Virus record (IMG/VR): IMGVR_UViG_3300043570_002336
Span: 1 to 64,000 of that record
Length of the DNA: 64,000 nucleotides
Strand: one strand, 5' to 3'
From: a virus
The notes beneath the pieces were generated by a model that saw only the letters and a list, made by a program, of their open reading frames with translations, ran no database searches and was not told the DNA's origin. A program made the position numbers and the translations under genes. Shown here piece by piece: positions 16,001 to 24,583 of this stretch (positions are counted from its first letter, which is position 1; each line of letters begins with the position of its first letter).

Positions 16001-17802
16001 GGGTTTTGAATAGAAGTATACTGAGAGAGCGTATTTCCCGGTACAATGCTTCCTGTATTACTTATTCTGATTTTATCTACAGAGCCTGTTTCAGCTGCAA
16101 AGTAAATAGGAGAAGATCTACCAACTCCACCGAATTCTTTAATTTCTAAAGACCCGCTAGGTATGCCAAAGCAGTTAATAAGCGCCCTTAAACCGCGCTC
16201 GGTTCCCTTTGTCTTAATAAGGTAAGGAAGGTTATGGTACAGTCTCTTGTAAGTTTCCTGGATGATATCTTTATCAGGGGTAGGGGAGTTTGAAGCAGTT
16301 ACAAATGATGTAATTTGTTCAGATCCGCTATCGTACCACTCTCCTAGCAGTAAGGATGAAAGGGAGGCTACTGAGAAGTTTGAGGAGTATAACTTTACTC
16401 CAAAGCTTCTAAGGGCTTCCCCGACTAGATCTTTAGAGATTCCGTAGTCAAGTCTATTATCAGCATCATACTTATCGGTAACAGCTTTAGCATAAATCCA
16501 GATGTTGTCAAAATGCTGACCGATCATGTTTAAAAATACCGAATACGGTGCGTTAGCATCATCCTGGCGGATAAATTCCGGAACAGTATACACTAAGTTG
16601 CTCTGATTCAGTTCGTCGTATAGAGAGGCTGATGCAAATTGAGTAGTGTACCAGTTAGTTACCGTAGCGCTTGATCCGGTAAGATTTATGTAAGGAGGTA
16701 GGTTGTTTGATTTAGGCCAAGCAAAGCTTGTACTCTCAAAGTAAAGATACTGTTCATATCCGTCAAACTTTCCAATAATACCGCTTACTAAATTATCATA
16801 ATATGTACTGCTTTCACTCACTGCAGCAGAAGCGTTTACTGATAGTGTACTCTTGATAGAGATAGATTTACTCTCGTAGTACTGTACTAGACCTATTTTG
16901 TAATTAAAGTTCTCTAACCTCTCTTGGGCTGATGAGAAGTGTATGAAGTTGCTGTAGTCTGAATAATCTATACTGACCTGTATCCCGCTTTGACTGGCTT
17001 GAAGTAGTAACTTATGGTAGCTTCCTGTAACGGGATACGAGAAAAGCTCATTGTAGTTAAGGTAGCCGGTGTTGAGTACGTTTTGTTCTCTATCCTCTAA
17101 TGTAAAATTCGGTCCTTTTAAAAATACTGGTTGTTCTGGTTCTGGAGTAAACGTAGCCTCTACCTGATAAGATATACTGTCTGCTACTAGTTCTACCAGT
17201 TCGAAAGTGTTCTTTAATAGTATGTTGGCAGGAAGCGGTTCGTATAGTTTAACAAGTACGCTACCGTCTGTCTCTATATCAAGATTAACTCCAATAAACA
17301 GATCGTTATTTTTGAAATTTAACCGAAACTCTGTGAAGTATGAGTTAGCTTGTAGCTGAGTTTTGTAGTCGGTTAATATCTGCAGTAATGCAGGAGATAC
17401 TTCTACTCCTCTAGTTCTAAGCTCTGTTCTGTCTGGTGATATATCAGAGATGTATAAAGAGCTTGGCAGGATAGGTCTTAAAAAATGATATAGGAGTGAT
17501 ACTCCACCTTGAGTGTATCCTAAACTATTTGCATCTAAAACCGGATCAATGTATAATGTGCTAGCGCCGTCCTGACCAGCTCCTGCTGAGTTTAGAAGTT
17601 GTTTTTCATTTTGGTAATTGTAGACTGAAGTCAGTAATTCACCTGCTGCAGAATAAGCGTGTAGTTCTATAAAATGCTCATCAACATTGTAGTTAGAGTT
17701 GATTGCGAAAGAATTCACTAATGTAGTATCAGAAGTTGAATAAGTTTCAACTCCTAGATCTGCAGTGTTAGCTGGAATTACGTTGTATTGAACTGTAGCC
17801 AT
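13075..17802 (-). CDS. Giant tail/baseplate structural protein (1575 aa)
   Basis: The largest gene in the window. The N-terminal 230 residues are strand-rich and include DRTELRTRGVEVSPALLQIL. Around residues 515-560 is HNLPYLIKTKGTERGLRAL followed by INCFGIP, a segment I associate with phage tail or baseplate wedge proteins. The rest is long, Ser/Thr/Tyr-rich and beta-structured, with a middle stretch that may form Ig or carbohydrate-binding folds. It is the third gene after the gp6-like gene, so a wedge, pin or fibre-network protein is likely. Confidence 0.75.
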   Translation of the reverse strand: MATVQYNVIPANTADLGVETYSTSDTTLVNSFAINSNYNVDEHFIELHAYSAAGELLTSVYNYQNEKQLLNSAGAGQDGASTLYIDPVLDANSLGYTQGGVSLLYHFLRPILPSSLYISDISPDRTELRTRGVEVSPALLQILTDYKTQLQANSYFTEFRLNFKNNDLFIGVNLDIETDGSVLVKLYEPLPANILLKNTFELVELVADSISYQVEATFTPEPEQPVFLKGPNFTLEDREQNVLNTGYLNYNELFSYPVTGSYHKLLLQASQSGIQVSIDYSDYSNFIHFSSAQERLENFNYKIGLVQYYESKSISIKSTLSVNASAAVSESSTYYDNLVSGIIGKFDGYEQYLYFESTSFAWPKSNNLPPYINLTGSSATVTNWYTTQFASASLYDELNQSNLVYTVPEFIRQDDANAPYSVFLNMIGQHFDNIWIYAKAVTDKYDADNRLDYGISKDLVGEALRSFGVKLYSSNFSVASLSSLLLGEWYDSGSEQITSFVTASNSPTPDKDIIQETYKRLYHNLPYLIKTKGTERGLRALINCFGIPSGSLEIKEFGGVGRSSPIYFAAETGSVDKIRISNTGSIVPGNTLSQYTSIQNPAGEYTEDIHTLEVGFSPTYYVDKYIVDNITSSFNIDNYIGDPRTAHDSRYTTLQPFISSSLGNLSRYDMFDFVRLIKFFDNQVFKMVKDFVPVRASATTGIIIKPHLLERGKIKQPTLSLTQPEYSASINTAFLEAQDGGVINELSTTNTVEIKTPAGTVTETKTTGVEKYNGELGGSFIDVVTGELNDENPFKHEVHPELNYSLTEYLSTLTPAPGFDEVTANDFLTQVISVGNMHFFWEYNSKGGYNYLRYIRFRNTLTGGVDIYTSVLELEKIKIAGVEYPFLNKTVTTSTTVLTLGDPGSGLGLSPAAYPTTPTTVQVILQPYLPSTFENSDYNPLLNNATAIANSAKLRKVDYSNGVMVPSNIQALRDNTADIADVQEYLYNSAGIVSGRYTGKQLFAEQVNVFNRATDKSYGSTPVIEQTVPYFGTFSQMSATQDLLNAVEMTIPYVTFQNGDIYSSNTNPDTAKDMQFIFTENKNATILFKTNTSGSRKVLALNGEYRIKKGGKRVEPILVTQSGSFNSTGKLVTTSGSYFNTIFFGEDTGVGEYRLQGVASGSTDRATQITNSSTLIVYFATASSGNTLARWDVPDRAYSLPSIQANTSIKYDTDVYLEFDRDGSKWSDSISVDVVLEYYDGSTWTTLDTKTIKPTWNRSGVKHEQPDGIDIVGHVESGTAGVVYVYVKATMSTGFIPFGSSLTTQKIRVKVVNNTTGNDDVYLLDYIDVYKAGGWPAIKARENIYRGTNYSAFGSFGPAITTVVHGPKFQTPPDYRKLKSNFAVDQEVKPQGSVIFPTSQAVVPFAPSEYHPTSSVGTSITSAAFNPYIWVSSSLTENFGAFQTSDNHESLGFKEFITPFTIQLGDELRAEGNENKVYTVIDIWEKGDSRINNSHLFAARPDKGMVIKVAPPVPRGTLLSNILIRRYVDDPTKVLLYTSNPKTVDEFGTITPQYISQDLQANFESYADKAFTLIQ

Positions 17803-18143
17803 TATTTACCCTGTTGTACTGAAAGTGCTAATATTTCCTGATTTGCTGAAAGGAGCTGTTGTCTGAGCTGTGTAATCTCGTCAAGGAGAGGTTGTACATC
17901 TACTGATTGTACTTGCTGTGAGTAGAGTTTGGAGCTTTCAGTCACTAGGTACTGGTGGGAGTTTGTATCCCCTTCTACCGGTATACGTAAGTACAGTTTA
18001 TTGTATAGTCTAAAAAGCTCCTCTACGGTATCTGTATCAACAGCAGGTACTGGTTGTGCAAATGTTTTGAAGGAAGTATCTACAACTCTTCTAAAATTAA
18101 CCGGGTCGTAAACCGTTTTTTGTAATTTAACTTCTTCAGCCAT
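17802..18143 (-). CDS. Small tail-module protein with C-terminal coiled coil (113 aa)
   Basis: Starts MAEEVKLQKTVYDPVNFRRV. The C-terminal 45 residues form a heptad-like helix (LLDEITQLRQQLLSANQEIL). It overlaps both neighbours by one to eight bases. Probably a trimerisation, chaperone or adaptor element for the giant tail protein. No named family was recognised. Confidence 0.65.
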   Translation of the reverse strand: MAEEVKLQKTVYDPVNFRRVVDTSFKTFAQPVPAVDTDTVEELFRLYNKLYLRIPVEGDTNSHQYLVTESSKLYSQQVQSVDVQPLLDEITQLRQQLLSANQEILALSVQQGK

Positions 18144-19275
18144 TTCTTACGACTTTAAAAGTTACTCCGTTGTCAAGTACTGATGTTGATCCGTCGATGG
18201 TAGTTTTAATTAGAAGTCTATAATGTCTTTCGGGCTGTAAACCGTTCATATACACATCGAAGTAGTTGCTAGTGTTATCACTACTAATCTTTGTGTAAGT
18301 TGTATCAAAATCTACAACCATTTCTTCTGTATTCTCATCTCTAAGTCCCCAGTACGATGTTGTGGGTAAGTAGTGTTGAGTGATGTAGTTTGAAGAGGTT
18401 ACAAAAGTTCTGGCTGGGTATTTAGGTCTTACGTTTAAGCGGAAGCGGTACTTACCTTCATCAGTGTAACGGTCTTTAGCGTTTTTAATACCTACAATAC
18501 AGGTAGGGTCTGTTACCGCTCGAGTTGCAACCAAACTACTTGTTACAAAATCATTCCACTTAAACTCCAGACACGGAGGGTAAATGGTATGAGTGTTACT
18601 AGAGAAGTACTTTAAGAAGGTGAGACTCCCTGTTTGAAATTCATTAACACTGTTTAACTTTAAAATGAATCCGTTGTTAGTAATACCTGTTAACCCTTGG
18701 GACTGTGAATAATGTAGTTTTACAGAAGGTGTTACATCTAGATCAATATCGTGAGTAGATACTGTGGAATGTGATTGGAAGTGTACTAGATTAATTCCGT
18801 AAGAGCCGGTGTACCAAACACCTCCAATAGCTACGCTTCCAGAATTATAATAAGCTGCTGTATTAGCGGGGGTAGGGTTAGTCCAACGTGTCCCTGGTTT
18901 TGTGTAAAACCAGCTTACTCCTGTTTTATTAATTGGGTTGTCTCCGTATTTTCCAGTTCCTGTATCCCAAGAATCATACAGAGGGGAAGCTTCAATAGCG
19001 TATCCGGTAGGTACTTCCTCTCCTTCTGCTAAGTATAGTTTAATAGATGCAGAAAACTCCATCTGTCCTCCTGCAATAACAGTCGGGGATATTTTACTCT
19101 CTATAACATCCTCAATTTCTGAGTTGTTAAACTGAATTACGGTTCTGTTAGCAAAGCTACTACTTCCTAAGTAGAATGAACTAATCTCAAGGATTTCGTC
19201 TAATCCGGTATTAGAAGCTTCATACCTAGAGTATAAGGTTGCGTCCTTCTCAGGAAAAATTCTGTAGATTGCCAT
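18136..19275 (-). CDS. Structural protein with DNRLRE-like N-terminal domain (379 aa)
   Basis: The start MAIYRIFPEKDATLYSRYEA, followed by a strand pattern ending NRTVIQFNNSEI, resembles the DNRLRE beta-sandwich (ADATVYS...N.G...R..ifF). The C-terminal half continues as beta-strands with YPARTFVTSSNYI. A variant late box (CTATTTATTA-like, near 19282-19290) precedes the ATG. It is placed next to the gp6-like wedge gene and is likely a baseplate-peripheral or fibre protein. Confidence 0.65.
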   Translation of the reverse strand: MAIYRIFPEKDATLYSRYEASNTGLDEILEISSFYLGSSSFANRTVIQFNNSEIEDVIESKISPTVIAGGQMEFSASIKLYLAEGEEVPTGYAIEASPLYDSWDTGTGKYGDNPINKTGVSWFYTKPGTRWTNPTPANTAAYYNSGSVAIGGVWYTGSYGINLVHFQSHSTVSTHDIDLDVTPSVKLHYSQSQGLTGITNNGFILKLNSVNEFQTGSLTFLKYFSSNTHTIYPPCLEFKWNDFVTSSLVATRAVTDPTCIVGIKNAKDRYTDEGKYRFRLNVRPKYPARTFVTSSNYITQHYLPTTSYWGLRDENTEEMVVDFDTTYTKISSDNTSNYFDVYMNGLQPERHYRLLIKTTIDGSTSVLDNGVTFKVVRNG

Positions 19276-19291
19276 CTTTTATAATAAATAT

Positions 19292-21121
19292 TTACAATGA
19301 AGTTACGCGACCGGTAATGTCTGTGTCTGGGAATTTTACTTCAAAGATACAAGGATCGTAGGAAGGGTATACAATATTATTCTTAGTAGCTCCTTTCACA
19401 TCGTAGGCATACTGTGAGTATGCTCCTCCTACTTTGTTTTCTACTTCAATATTTTGAACTGTTTGAACTCCTTTAACTCTATCAAGTAGGGTATACAGGG
19501 TAGATAGATTTATAGGCTGGTTAATTGACCACTTTTCTACTGAGAAGTATTCTTTTAATACTTGAGTGCATGCTAGAAGAACATCTCTACCTGTGTAGTT
19601 AGGTAATACCAAAATATCATACTTTACCCCAATATTAACTACAAATGCATCTTTGATATTGATAGCATCTGTTAATAACCTGTACTGGGAGAGATATGTT
19701 TTTAGATTATTTCGGAGAGTATTAGAAGCTGTAGTAAGTTTCTTATTATTATCGTAAGCTAGTACATATAGAGATAAGGATAAGGGGTTACTGTCTACTA
19801 TATTATCTGTAGTTGACTTAGTAGAGCTTAGCTGATCTTGAACTATATACGCTTTTGCTACAGATCCAAACTTAGAAGGTAGTGATAGGGTACGAATTAT
19901 GTAGTCTTCTTTTGTTACAGCTCTCAGCTGTTCTGCATAAGCTTTTAAACTATTTTCACGTAACTCGTCAGAAGTATCTCCATCTTTTCCTCCAACTGCT
20001 GCAGCGGGATTATTGAATGCTACTGTGTTTTCATACCCTGCTAAAGTAGCAGTTCTAGTGGATGATAGGATAGTAGTTACGGTATCGGAGGGTACGTTTG
20101 CTTCAACTCCGCCGCCGGCTAGGTAGCGGATCGTCAATACTGTGTTAGCAGGAGCTAGACCATATGTTCCTGTAAACATAAAATTTGAAGGGTCGTAGGC
20201 CTTATCTATTTTAGATACCCCTATAATTTGATCTCCTAAACCTACATTAGTAGGATCTGGTGTGAATACAGTATCGGATCCTCCTACTGTTCCTGCTCCA
20301 AATTGAATTTCTAAATTACCTGCTGAGTTAAATCTTGATACGAATCTTCTAGGTACTTTTTGAAGCTGTAGGGTATAGGGTACTAAGCTAGAATCTGCTG
20401 CATTATTTGACTGATCTAAAAAGATACTGTCTTGTGCCAGGTAAGGTACTTCGTACCACCTATTACTACTTGCATCTGTAATATCTAATACACCTAGTAT
20501 ATCGGTATCCTCTACTACAACAGTTCTAAATTTTTCCGGAGCTGTTACTGTGATTGTGGTAGTTTTTACCTCGGCAGAAATAGCTTTAGTTTTTTTCTTT
20601 AATAGAAATAAGGTGGGTTTAACCCCGTCATCTGCATAAACTGATACATCTGTAGGATCGTAAGAGCTTGAGAAGGTAAAATTAATCTTATTATCTATAA
20701 GAAACTTTACAGGAGGATTAGTAGTAGACTGTAGTTGTGAATTTTCACTAATAGTGACTGCGTAATCGTAATCTGGTATCCATTGTCCACTTACTAGCTT
20801 GGAAGGTACTCTTTGGTAGATGTCTAAGTCTACCGTTGCAGCTGCGCTTATTTTAGGACGGTAACCCATCATGTAAGCTAATGTATACAGATTACCTGGT
20901 TCTTTAGCGTACTGTAGGAAGGTTTCTTGAAGCTGTACGTCTTGGTAGAATGAGAGTACATCTCCTACGTAAGCTGCCATCTCCATAAACATCATACCTG
21001 GTGATGTTGGAGAAAAGTCGTTGTAGGTGTCTGGGAAGTAGTTTTTAGCGTAGTCTACTAACTGTTGACGAAAATCGCTAAAAGACTTTCCTACATATTT
21101 TATATCTCTTTCCTGTGCCAT
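19292..21121 (-). CDS. Baseplate wedge protein, T4 gp6-like / baseplate J-like (609 aa)
   Basis: The N-terminus has YVGKSFSDFRQQLVDYAKNY, DTYNDFSPTSPGMMFMEMAA and YVGDVLSFYQDVQLQETFL, the helical signature of gp6/baseplate J proteins. The middle holds IRYLAGGGVEANVPSDTV and GGKDGDTSDELRENSLKAYA, the typical J-protein core. Length and position next to a gp25-like gene agree with T4 gp6. It forms the inner baseplate ring with gp25 and gp53-like partners. Confidence 0.88.
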   Translation of the reverse strand: MAQERDIKYVGKSFSDFRQQLVDYAKNYFPDTYNDFSPTSPGMMFMEMAAYVGDVLSFYQDVQLQETFLQYAKEPGNLYTLAYMMGYRPKISAAATVDLDIYQRVPSKLVSGQWIPDYDYAVTISENSQLQSTTNPPVKFLIDNKINFTFSSSYDPTDVSVYADDGVKPTLFLLKKKTKAISAEVKTTTITVTAPEKFRTVVVEDTDILGVLDITDASSNRWYEVPYLAQDSIFLDQSNNAADSSLVPYTLQLQKVPRRFVSRFNSAGNLEIQFGAGTVGGSDTVFTPDPTNVGLGDQIIGVSKIDKAYDPSNFMFTGTYGLAPANTVLTIRYLAGGGVEANVPSDTVTTILSSTRTATLAGYENTVAFNNPAAAVGGKDGDTSDELRENSLKAYAEQLRAVTKEDYIIRTLSLPSKFGSVAKAYIVQDQLSSTKSTTDNIVDSNPLSLSLYVLAYDNNKKLTTASNTLRNNLKTYLSQYRLLTDAINIKDAFVVNIGVKYDILVLPNYTGRDVLLACTQVLKEYFSVEKWSINQPINLSTLYTLLDRVKGVQTVQNIEVENKVGGAYSQYAYDVKGATKNNIVYPSYDPCIFEVKFPDTDITGRVTSL

Positions 21122-21531
21122 TATTGCTCAAAGTTAATTACAATCTCATCTGTAATGTTGGTTTCTCTAACAGAGTATTTTAATTCAAAAGAGATTAAGT
21201 TTTGGTCCGGTTCTGGTGTAAGTTTTAAAGTCTTAACCTGAACTTGTGGAAAGTATAGTTTTAGTGAGGTCTCTATACGTTCTGTGATCTCTTCAACGCT
21301 ATCTTGGGTAATAGCTTCAAATACAAAATTTCGAAGACCTGCTCCAAAATCTACATTGAAAACTCTTTCATTCTGTCCGGTGAGAAAGAAATTGATAAGA
21401 TTAGCTTTAGTAGCGTCTTTGGTAGTATACGTAGAATTAAAAACAGCTCTACCTTGGAAAGGTAAAGCAACCCCTACAGCTTTTCTAGGCTGAAGGTCTA
21501 ATGGGTTAATTCTCTGTACGTTATACGCCAT
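21121..21531 (-). CDS. Baseplate wedge protein, T4 gp25-like (136 aa)
   Basis: Family features are TKDATKANLINFFLTGQNER, VFNVDFGAGLRNFVFE and EITERIETSLKLYFP, the compact GPW/gp25 fold. It abuts the gp6-like gene with a one-base overlap, the usual gp25-gp6 order, and overlaps the start of the leader-bearing gene upstream by 11 bases. It joins the sheath to the baseplate wedge. Confidence 0.9.
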   Translation of the reverse strand: MAYNVQRINPLDLQPRKAVGVALPFQGRAVFNSTYTTKDATKANLINFFLTGQNERVFNVDFGAGLRNFVFEAITQDSVEEITERIETSLKLYFPQVQVKTLKLTPEPDQNLISFELKYSVRETNITDEIVINFEQ

Positions 21532-21946
21532 ATGGATCTCTCTTCTTATTTGCTTGCTTTACAATTGCTGCTGCTTTATTAACAAAGCTCAACTGGGATA
21601 GATCTAGCCCTACTTTTGGGGCGGCGGCTACAGCTTGAGCTACTGCTCTAGGATCTTCAGAGACTGGTTTGAAGGCCTGCCTGGGCGTGAATGCGCCTCT
21701 ATCAAACATTTCAGCCATATTAGCTGTTGCTGTTCCCATGCTGCGGTAATCTTCCGAAGTCATAGAACGGCTAGTCATATTAAGGGCTTCCATAAGAGGA
21801 TTTCCTCCTGAGAATTGTAATGGCTTAGGTGCAGGTGCTGTAGCTTCAGTCTGCATAGGAGCGGGAGCTTTCATTTCAGAAAGTTCTTCTCTGATAGCTT
21901 CTCTTACAGCTTCTTTAATTAGACTTTTAAATTCACTAGCTTTCAT
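21521..21946 (-). CDS. Ala/Pro-rich protein with prohead-type leader (141 aa)
   Basis: MKASEFKSLIKEAVREAIRE gives LIKE-A and later ELSE-M, similar to the leader of the 70-aa gene at 104-316 (MKKSEFQNLIQEL). The remainder is Ala/Pro/Met-rich with little predicted fold. It sits within baseplate genes, so a head role would be odd by position. It may be an internal protein or a tail-assembly factor. A CTATTTATTA box abuts the ATG with only two bases between. Confidence 0.55.
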   Translation of the reverse strand: MKASEFKSLIKEAVREAIREELSEMKAPAPMQTEATAPAPKPLQFSGGNPLMEALNMTSRSMTSEDYRSMGTATANMAEMFDRGAFTPRQAFKPVSEDPRAVAQAVAAAPKVGLDLSQLSFVNKAAAIVKQANKKRDPYGV

Positions 21947-21948
21947 AA

Positions 21949-21958
21949 TAATAAATAG
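21949..21958 (-). promoter_or_regulatory. Variant late box directly before an ATG
   Basis: The coding strand reads CTATTTATTA, two bases before the ATG at 21946. If it is a promoter, the transcript would be leaderless or start inside the gene. Confidence 0.35.
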
Positions 21959-21960
21959 AT

Positions 21961-23163
21961 TTAATTAACTAGTCGATCAATGGCTAGCTTAAGCTCTTCT
22001 ATAAGAAGTTCGTTAGAGCTAGAGAAGGACTTGTTACCTTCTAGCACGACTGCTCCAATAGAGTCAATAGCTACTGCGTAACGCCTAGGAGCGACTGGTG
22101 GTGAGTTTGGGTCAATACGAACTTCAATCCTGTAACCTTGATATGTACCTAGGTTATTTTCCCCGCTCTGTGAAAGTTGTACTGGTATAAAGTTACCTGT
22201 GTCTATTTGATCTTTACTGCAGGATTGTAGTAGCGTATCAATGATTGTGATAATAGCTTGAACGGTGTTTACTTGAATTGTAATATATGTAACTGTTTTA
22301 GCTGCTTGACAGGCTATCCCGTCTAATCCTTTCTCTCCGTAGCGGTTACTGGGACCTTGAATATCAGGCCTGATGCGATCTGCTAGTCTATAAACTCTAG
22401 CAGTAAGTAGGGCGAACACTCCGGATGCACCGCTTGGGGTAGCGGCGGAAGCAAAAGTACTTGCTTCAGAAGCTTTAGCAGCTTCTTCTAATGCAGTAAG
22501 GGTTAAGCTTATTGCATTGATAGCAGATGAAGTTAGATTTACAACCTGTGTAAGAGTTTGTAGCTTTGTTGCAAGACTGTTTACAAACTTCTTAATGGTT
22601 CTAACTACGTTAATTAGTGTTTGAAGTGTTTGACCGGTTGGACATTGAATCTTTTGAGTAACCTGAGAGAGTATGATGGGGGTCAGAAAGCTTAGAGTGT
22701 AGGCTGTCCCTCTATCTTGGAACCATTGGTTGAACTCTTTCCTCTCTTGTTCTGAAAGTTTATTTAACCCAGTTTTGATTCCTCCTTCAGCTTGTATAAT
22801 TTTAGCAGTGTAAGGAGGTAAAGAGACTCCAGAAGCTTCTATATATAGTACTACATCTGCCTGCTCTTGCGGGGTAAGTTTATCAAACCCTTGAATCAAT
22901 AGTTTAAGAGTGTGTGGGGGTAGGTTTAGTCCAGAAAGTAGTAAGTTGATTGCTTCGTCGGTTTGATTATTTGCAATCAGTCTGAGAAATCTCTCGCTTA
23001 CAAGATCACATGGCTTAACATCTTCTATTCCGAATTCAGTCAAGATCTGGGCTAGTTCATCACAGGATTTTTGCTTGGCTTGAGCTAAGGCTTTTAAAAG
23101 CTCATCGCTAAGCTTTTGTATGAGATGCCTGCCGTCGCAGGGCTGTAGATCAAACTCGCTCAT
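21961..23163 (-). CDS. Tail/baseplate-associated protein with long helical region (400 aa)
   Basis: Residues 1-160 are helical and Leu-rich (LIQKLSDELLKALAQAKQKS). Residues 160-320 are rich in Thr/Ile/Val helices. The C-terminal 80 residues form strands (YRIEVRIDPNSP, YAVAIDSIGAVV). It overlaps the gp5-like gene by four bases. I know of similar unnamed proteins in this position in aquatic T4-like phages. Baseplate hub or tape-related roles are possible. Confidence 0.6.
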   Translation of the reverse strand: MSEFDLQPCDGRHLIQKLSDELLKALAQAKQKSCDELAQILTEFGIEDVKPCDLVSERFLRLIANNQTDEAINLLLSGLNLPPHTLKLLIQGFDKLTPQEQADVVLYIEASGVSLPPYTAKIIQAEGGIKTGLNKLSEQERKEFNQWFQDRGTAYTLSFLTPIILSQVTQKIQCPTGQTLQTLINVVRTIKKFVNSLATKLQTLTQVVNLTSSAINAISLTLTALEEAAKASEASTFASAATPSGASGVFALLTARVYRLADRIRPDIQGPSNRYGEKGLDGIACQAAKTVTYITIQVNTVQAIITIIDTLLQSCSKDQIDTGNFIPVQLSQSGENNLGTYQGYRIEVRIDPNSPPVAPRRYAVAIDSIGAVVLEGNKSFSSSNELLIEELKLAIDRLVN

Positions 23164-24221
23164 TTCTGGATAAGTACTTTGTTTGATTTCATTTGCTCTA
23201 CCTCTAATATGAACCTTGTTGCTCGCTCGGTAAATGAAGCGGCAGGTGCTGTAAGGGGAGCTATACCTAGTGATCCGAGTGCAGCAGTTACCTTAGTAAG
23301 TTCAATTAAAACCGCTGATAGATCTGCTAACATTCTATCTCCTAATATTGCTTTTTGATCTGCCTGTTCTCCTAGTTTGATTTGAGGAGCTTCACTAGTT
23401 ATAGTGTCTTCTGCTTTGATGTTTACAACTCTTCCTGAAGCTTCTAAAGCAGCGGGAGTAGATAAGATCAGGTTGTTGTCTCGAGCGTTAAGTACTACTC
23501 TGCCGCTAGTTAAGATAGCTTGAGGCTGGTCGTACTCGTTTAGTGGTTGGGTAAGCTTGTTACCTGGGGTTAGTGGGAGTTTTTGAGTAGAAGTTAGATA
23601 TAAAGAAGCGTAATCTTCATTTACATCTTCTTTTATGTATTCAAATCCATTATTAACTGTAACTTGACCATTACTCAGAACCATAATAGGTTCTCCTAAA
23701 GGACCATTCCAGGGAGTCTTATTAGGAATACTTTGTGAAAATCTAAGACTCTGCCCTTGCCTTCCTTCAAATAGAACATCCCCAGCGTAAGGAGTAAGCG
23801 GGTTAATATCGCTCCTCTCTGTAAAATCCTTGACAGTCGTTACATTATCTTCATTACCTATAGGAGTCTGCCCGTGTTGAGGATGTTTCCATAAGTTAAG
23901 AGGTTCTAAGTAGTAAGAGTTTTCTAGAGGTGTAGAAGTTTTACCTTGACTCTTTATCTGTGTACGTATGACTAAAACTACCTCTCCCGGTAGGGGTGGT
24001 TTTTTATAAGCGCTACTATATGGAAGCGCTGTACTATATGCTGTACTATCTCTCGATACTGGGTTATCTAGGTCCTTAGTGTACTTAATCTTAAAAGTAC
24101 TCTCAGGATCTACTGTTGAAAGATCTGTGGAGATTACCTTAGCAAGGAATATATCGTAGACCTGCTTTAAGGAACTACCATATTTCCTGTCTTTTTTAGA
24201 CGGGCCGTATTCGTATGCCAT
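23160..24221 (-). CDS. Baseplate central-spike/hub protein, gp5 OB-fold-like (353 aa)
   Basis: It starts MAYEYGPSKKDRKYGSSLKQ. Residues 70-85 (KKPPLPGEVVLVIRTQ) resemble the OB-fold strand of gp5/gpV-type spike proteins. LFEGRQGQSLRFSQS and EPIMVLSNGQ near 150-185 continue the pattern. The C-terminal third has short repeats (VVLNARDNNLILSTPAALEA) like a beta-helix. No lysozyme domain is seen, unlike T4 gp5. Located between wedge genes and the gp55-like sigma gene. Confidence 0.7.
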   Translation of the reverse strand: MAYEYGPSKKDRKYGSSLKQVYDIFLAKVISTDLSTVDPESTFKIKYTKDLDNPVSRDSTAYSTALPYSSAYKKPPLPGEVVLVIRTQIKSQGKTSTPLENSYYLEPLNLWKHPQHGQTPIGNEDNVTTVKDFTERSDINPLTPYAGDVLFEGRQGQSLRFSQSIPNKTPWNGPLGEPIMVLSNGQVTVNNGFEYIKEDVNEDYASLYLTSTQKLPLTPGNKLTQPLNEYDQPQAILTSGRVVLNARDNNLILSTPAALEASGRVVNIKAEDTITSEAPQIKLGEQADQKAILGDRMLADLSAVLIELTKVTAALGSLGIAPLTAPAASFTERATRFILEVEQMKSNKVLIQK

Positions 24222-24559
24222 TATTTTTGCTCTCCTAATGCATTGGCTTGTTCTAGGATCTGGGCTAGTTCTTCTGCTCCTAGTTCAAATCCTGCTGTAT
24301 CACCAGATGTCCTAGCATTATCCATTCTCTGGACGATGGTGAGCATTTTTACGAGCATCTCATCGTTCTTAACTCCGATCTCTAGGTAGTTAGCGATCAT
24401 GGGGACTACTAGGGTAGCGTCCCCGATATTTTCAATAAGAGGCTTAAGCTCTCCGATGAGAGCATTGATCTGTTTATCTTTTTTCTTAGAGTTGTTATAA
24501 ATCTCCTCTAGTACGTTAGAAACAGTCTTGCCGTTAAATAGCTCCTTATCCAGTGCCAT
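24221..24559 (-). CDS. Small helical phage protein (112 aa)
   Basis: Mostly alpha-helical and acidic, beginning MALDKELFNGKTVSNVLEEI. No catalytic motif. It overlaps the spike gene by one base and has a late box 10 bases before its ATG, marking it as the first gene of the baseplate transcription unit. Its function is unknown. A chaperone or assembly factor is possible. Confidence 0.6.
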   Translation of the reverse strand: MALDKELFNGKTVSNVLEEIYNNSKKKDKQINALIGELKPLIENIGDATLVVPMIANYLEIGVKNDEMLVKMLTIVQRMDNARTSGDTAGFELGAEELAQILEQANALGEQK

Positions 24560-24568
24560 ACTCTTTCT

Positions 24569-24578
24569 TTATAAATAG
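24569..24578 (-). promoter_or_regulatory. Candidate late promoter heading the baseplate operon
   Basis: CTATTTATAA on the coding strand, 10 bases before the ATG at 24559. It lies between the gp55-like sigma gene and the first gene of the baseplate block. Confidence 0.55.
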
Positions 24579-24583
24579 AAAGG

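Noticed and set aside
21521-21946. Capsid scaffold or head protease candidate
   Set aside because: No Ser/His/Asp protease motif and an Ala/Pro-rich disordered body. Its location among baseplate genes does not fit a head-assembly operon.
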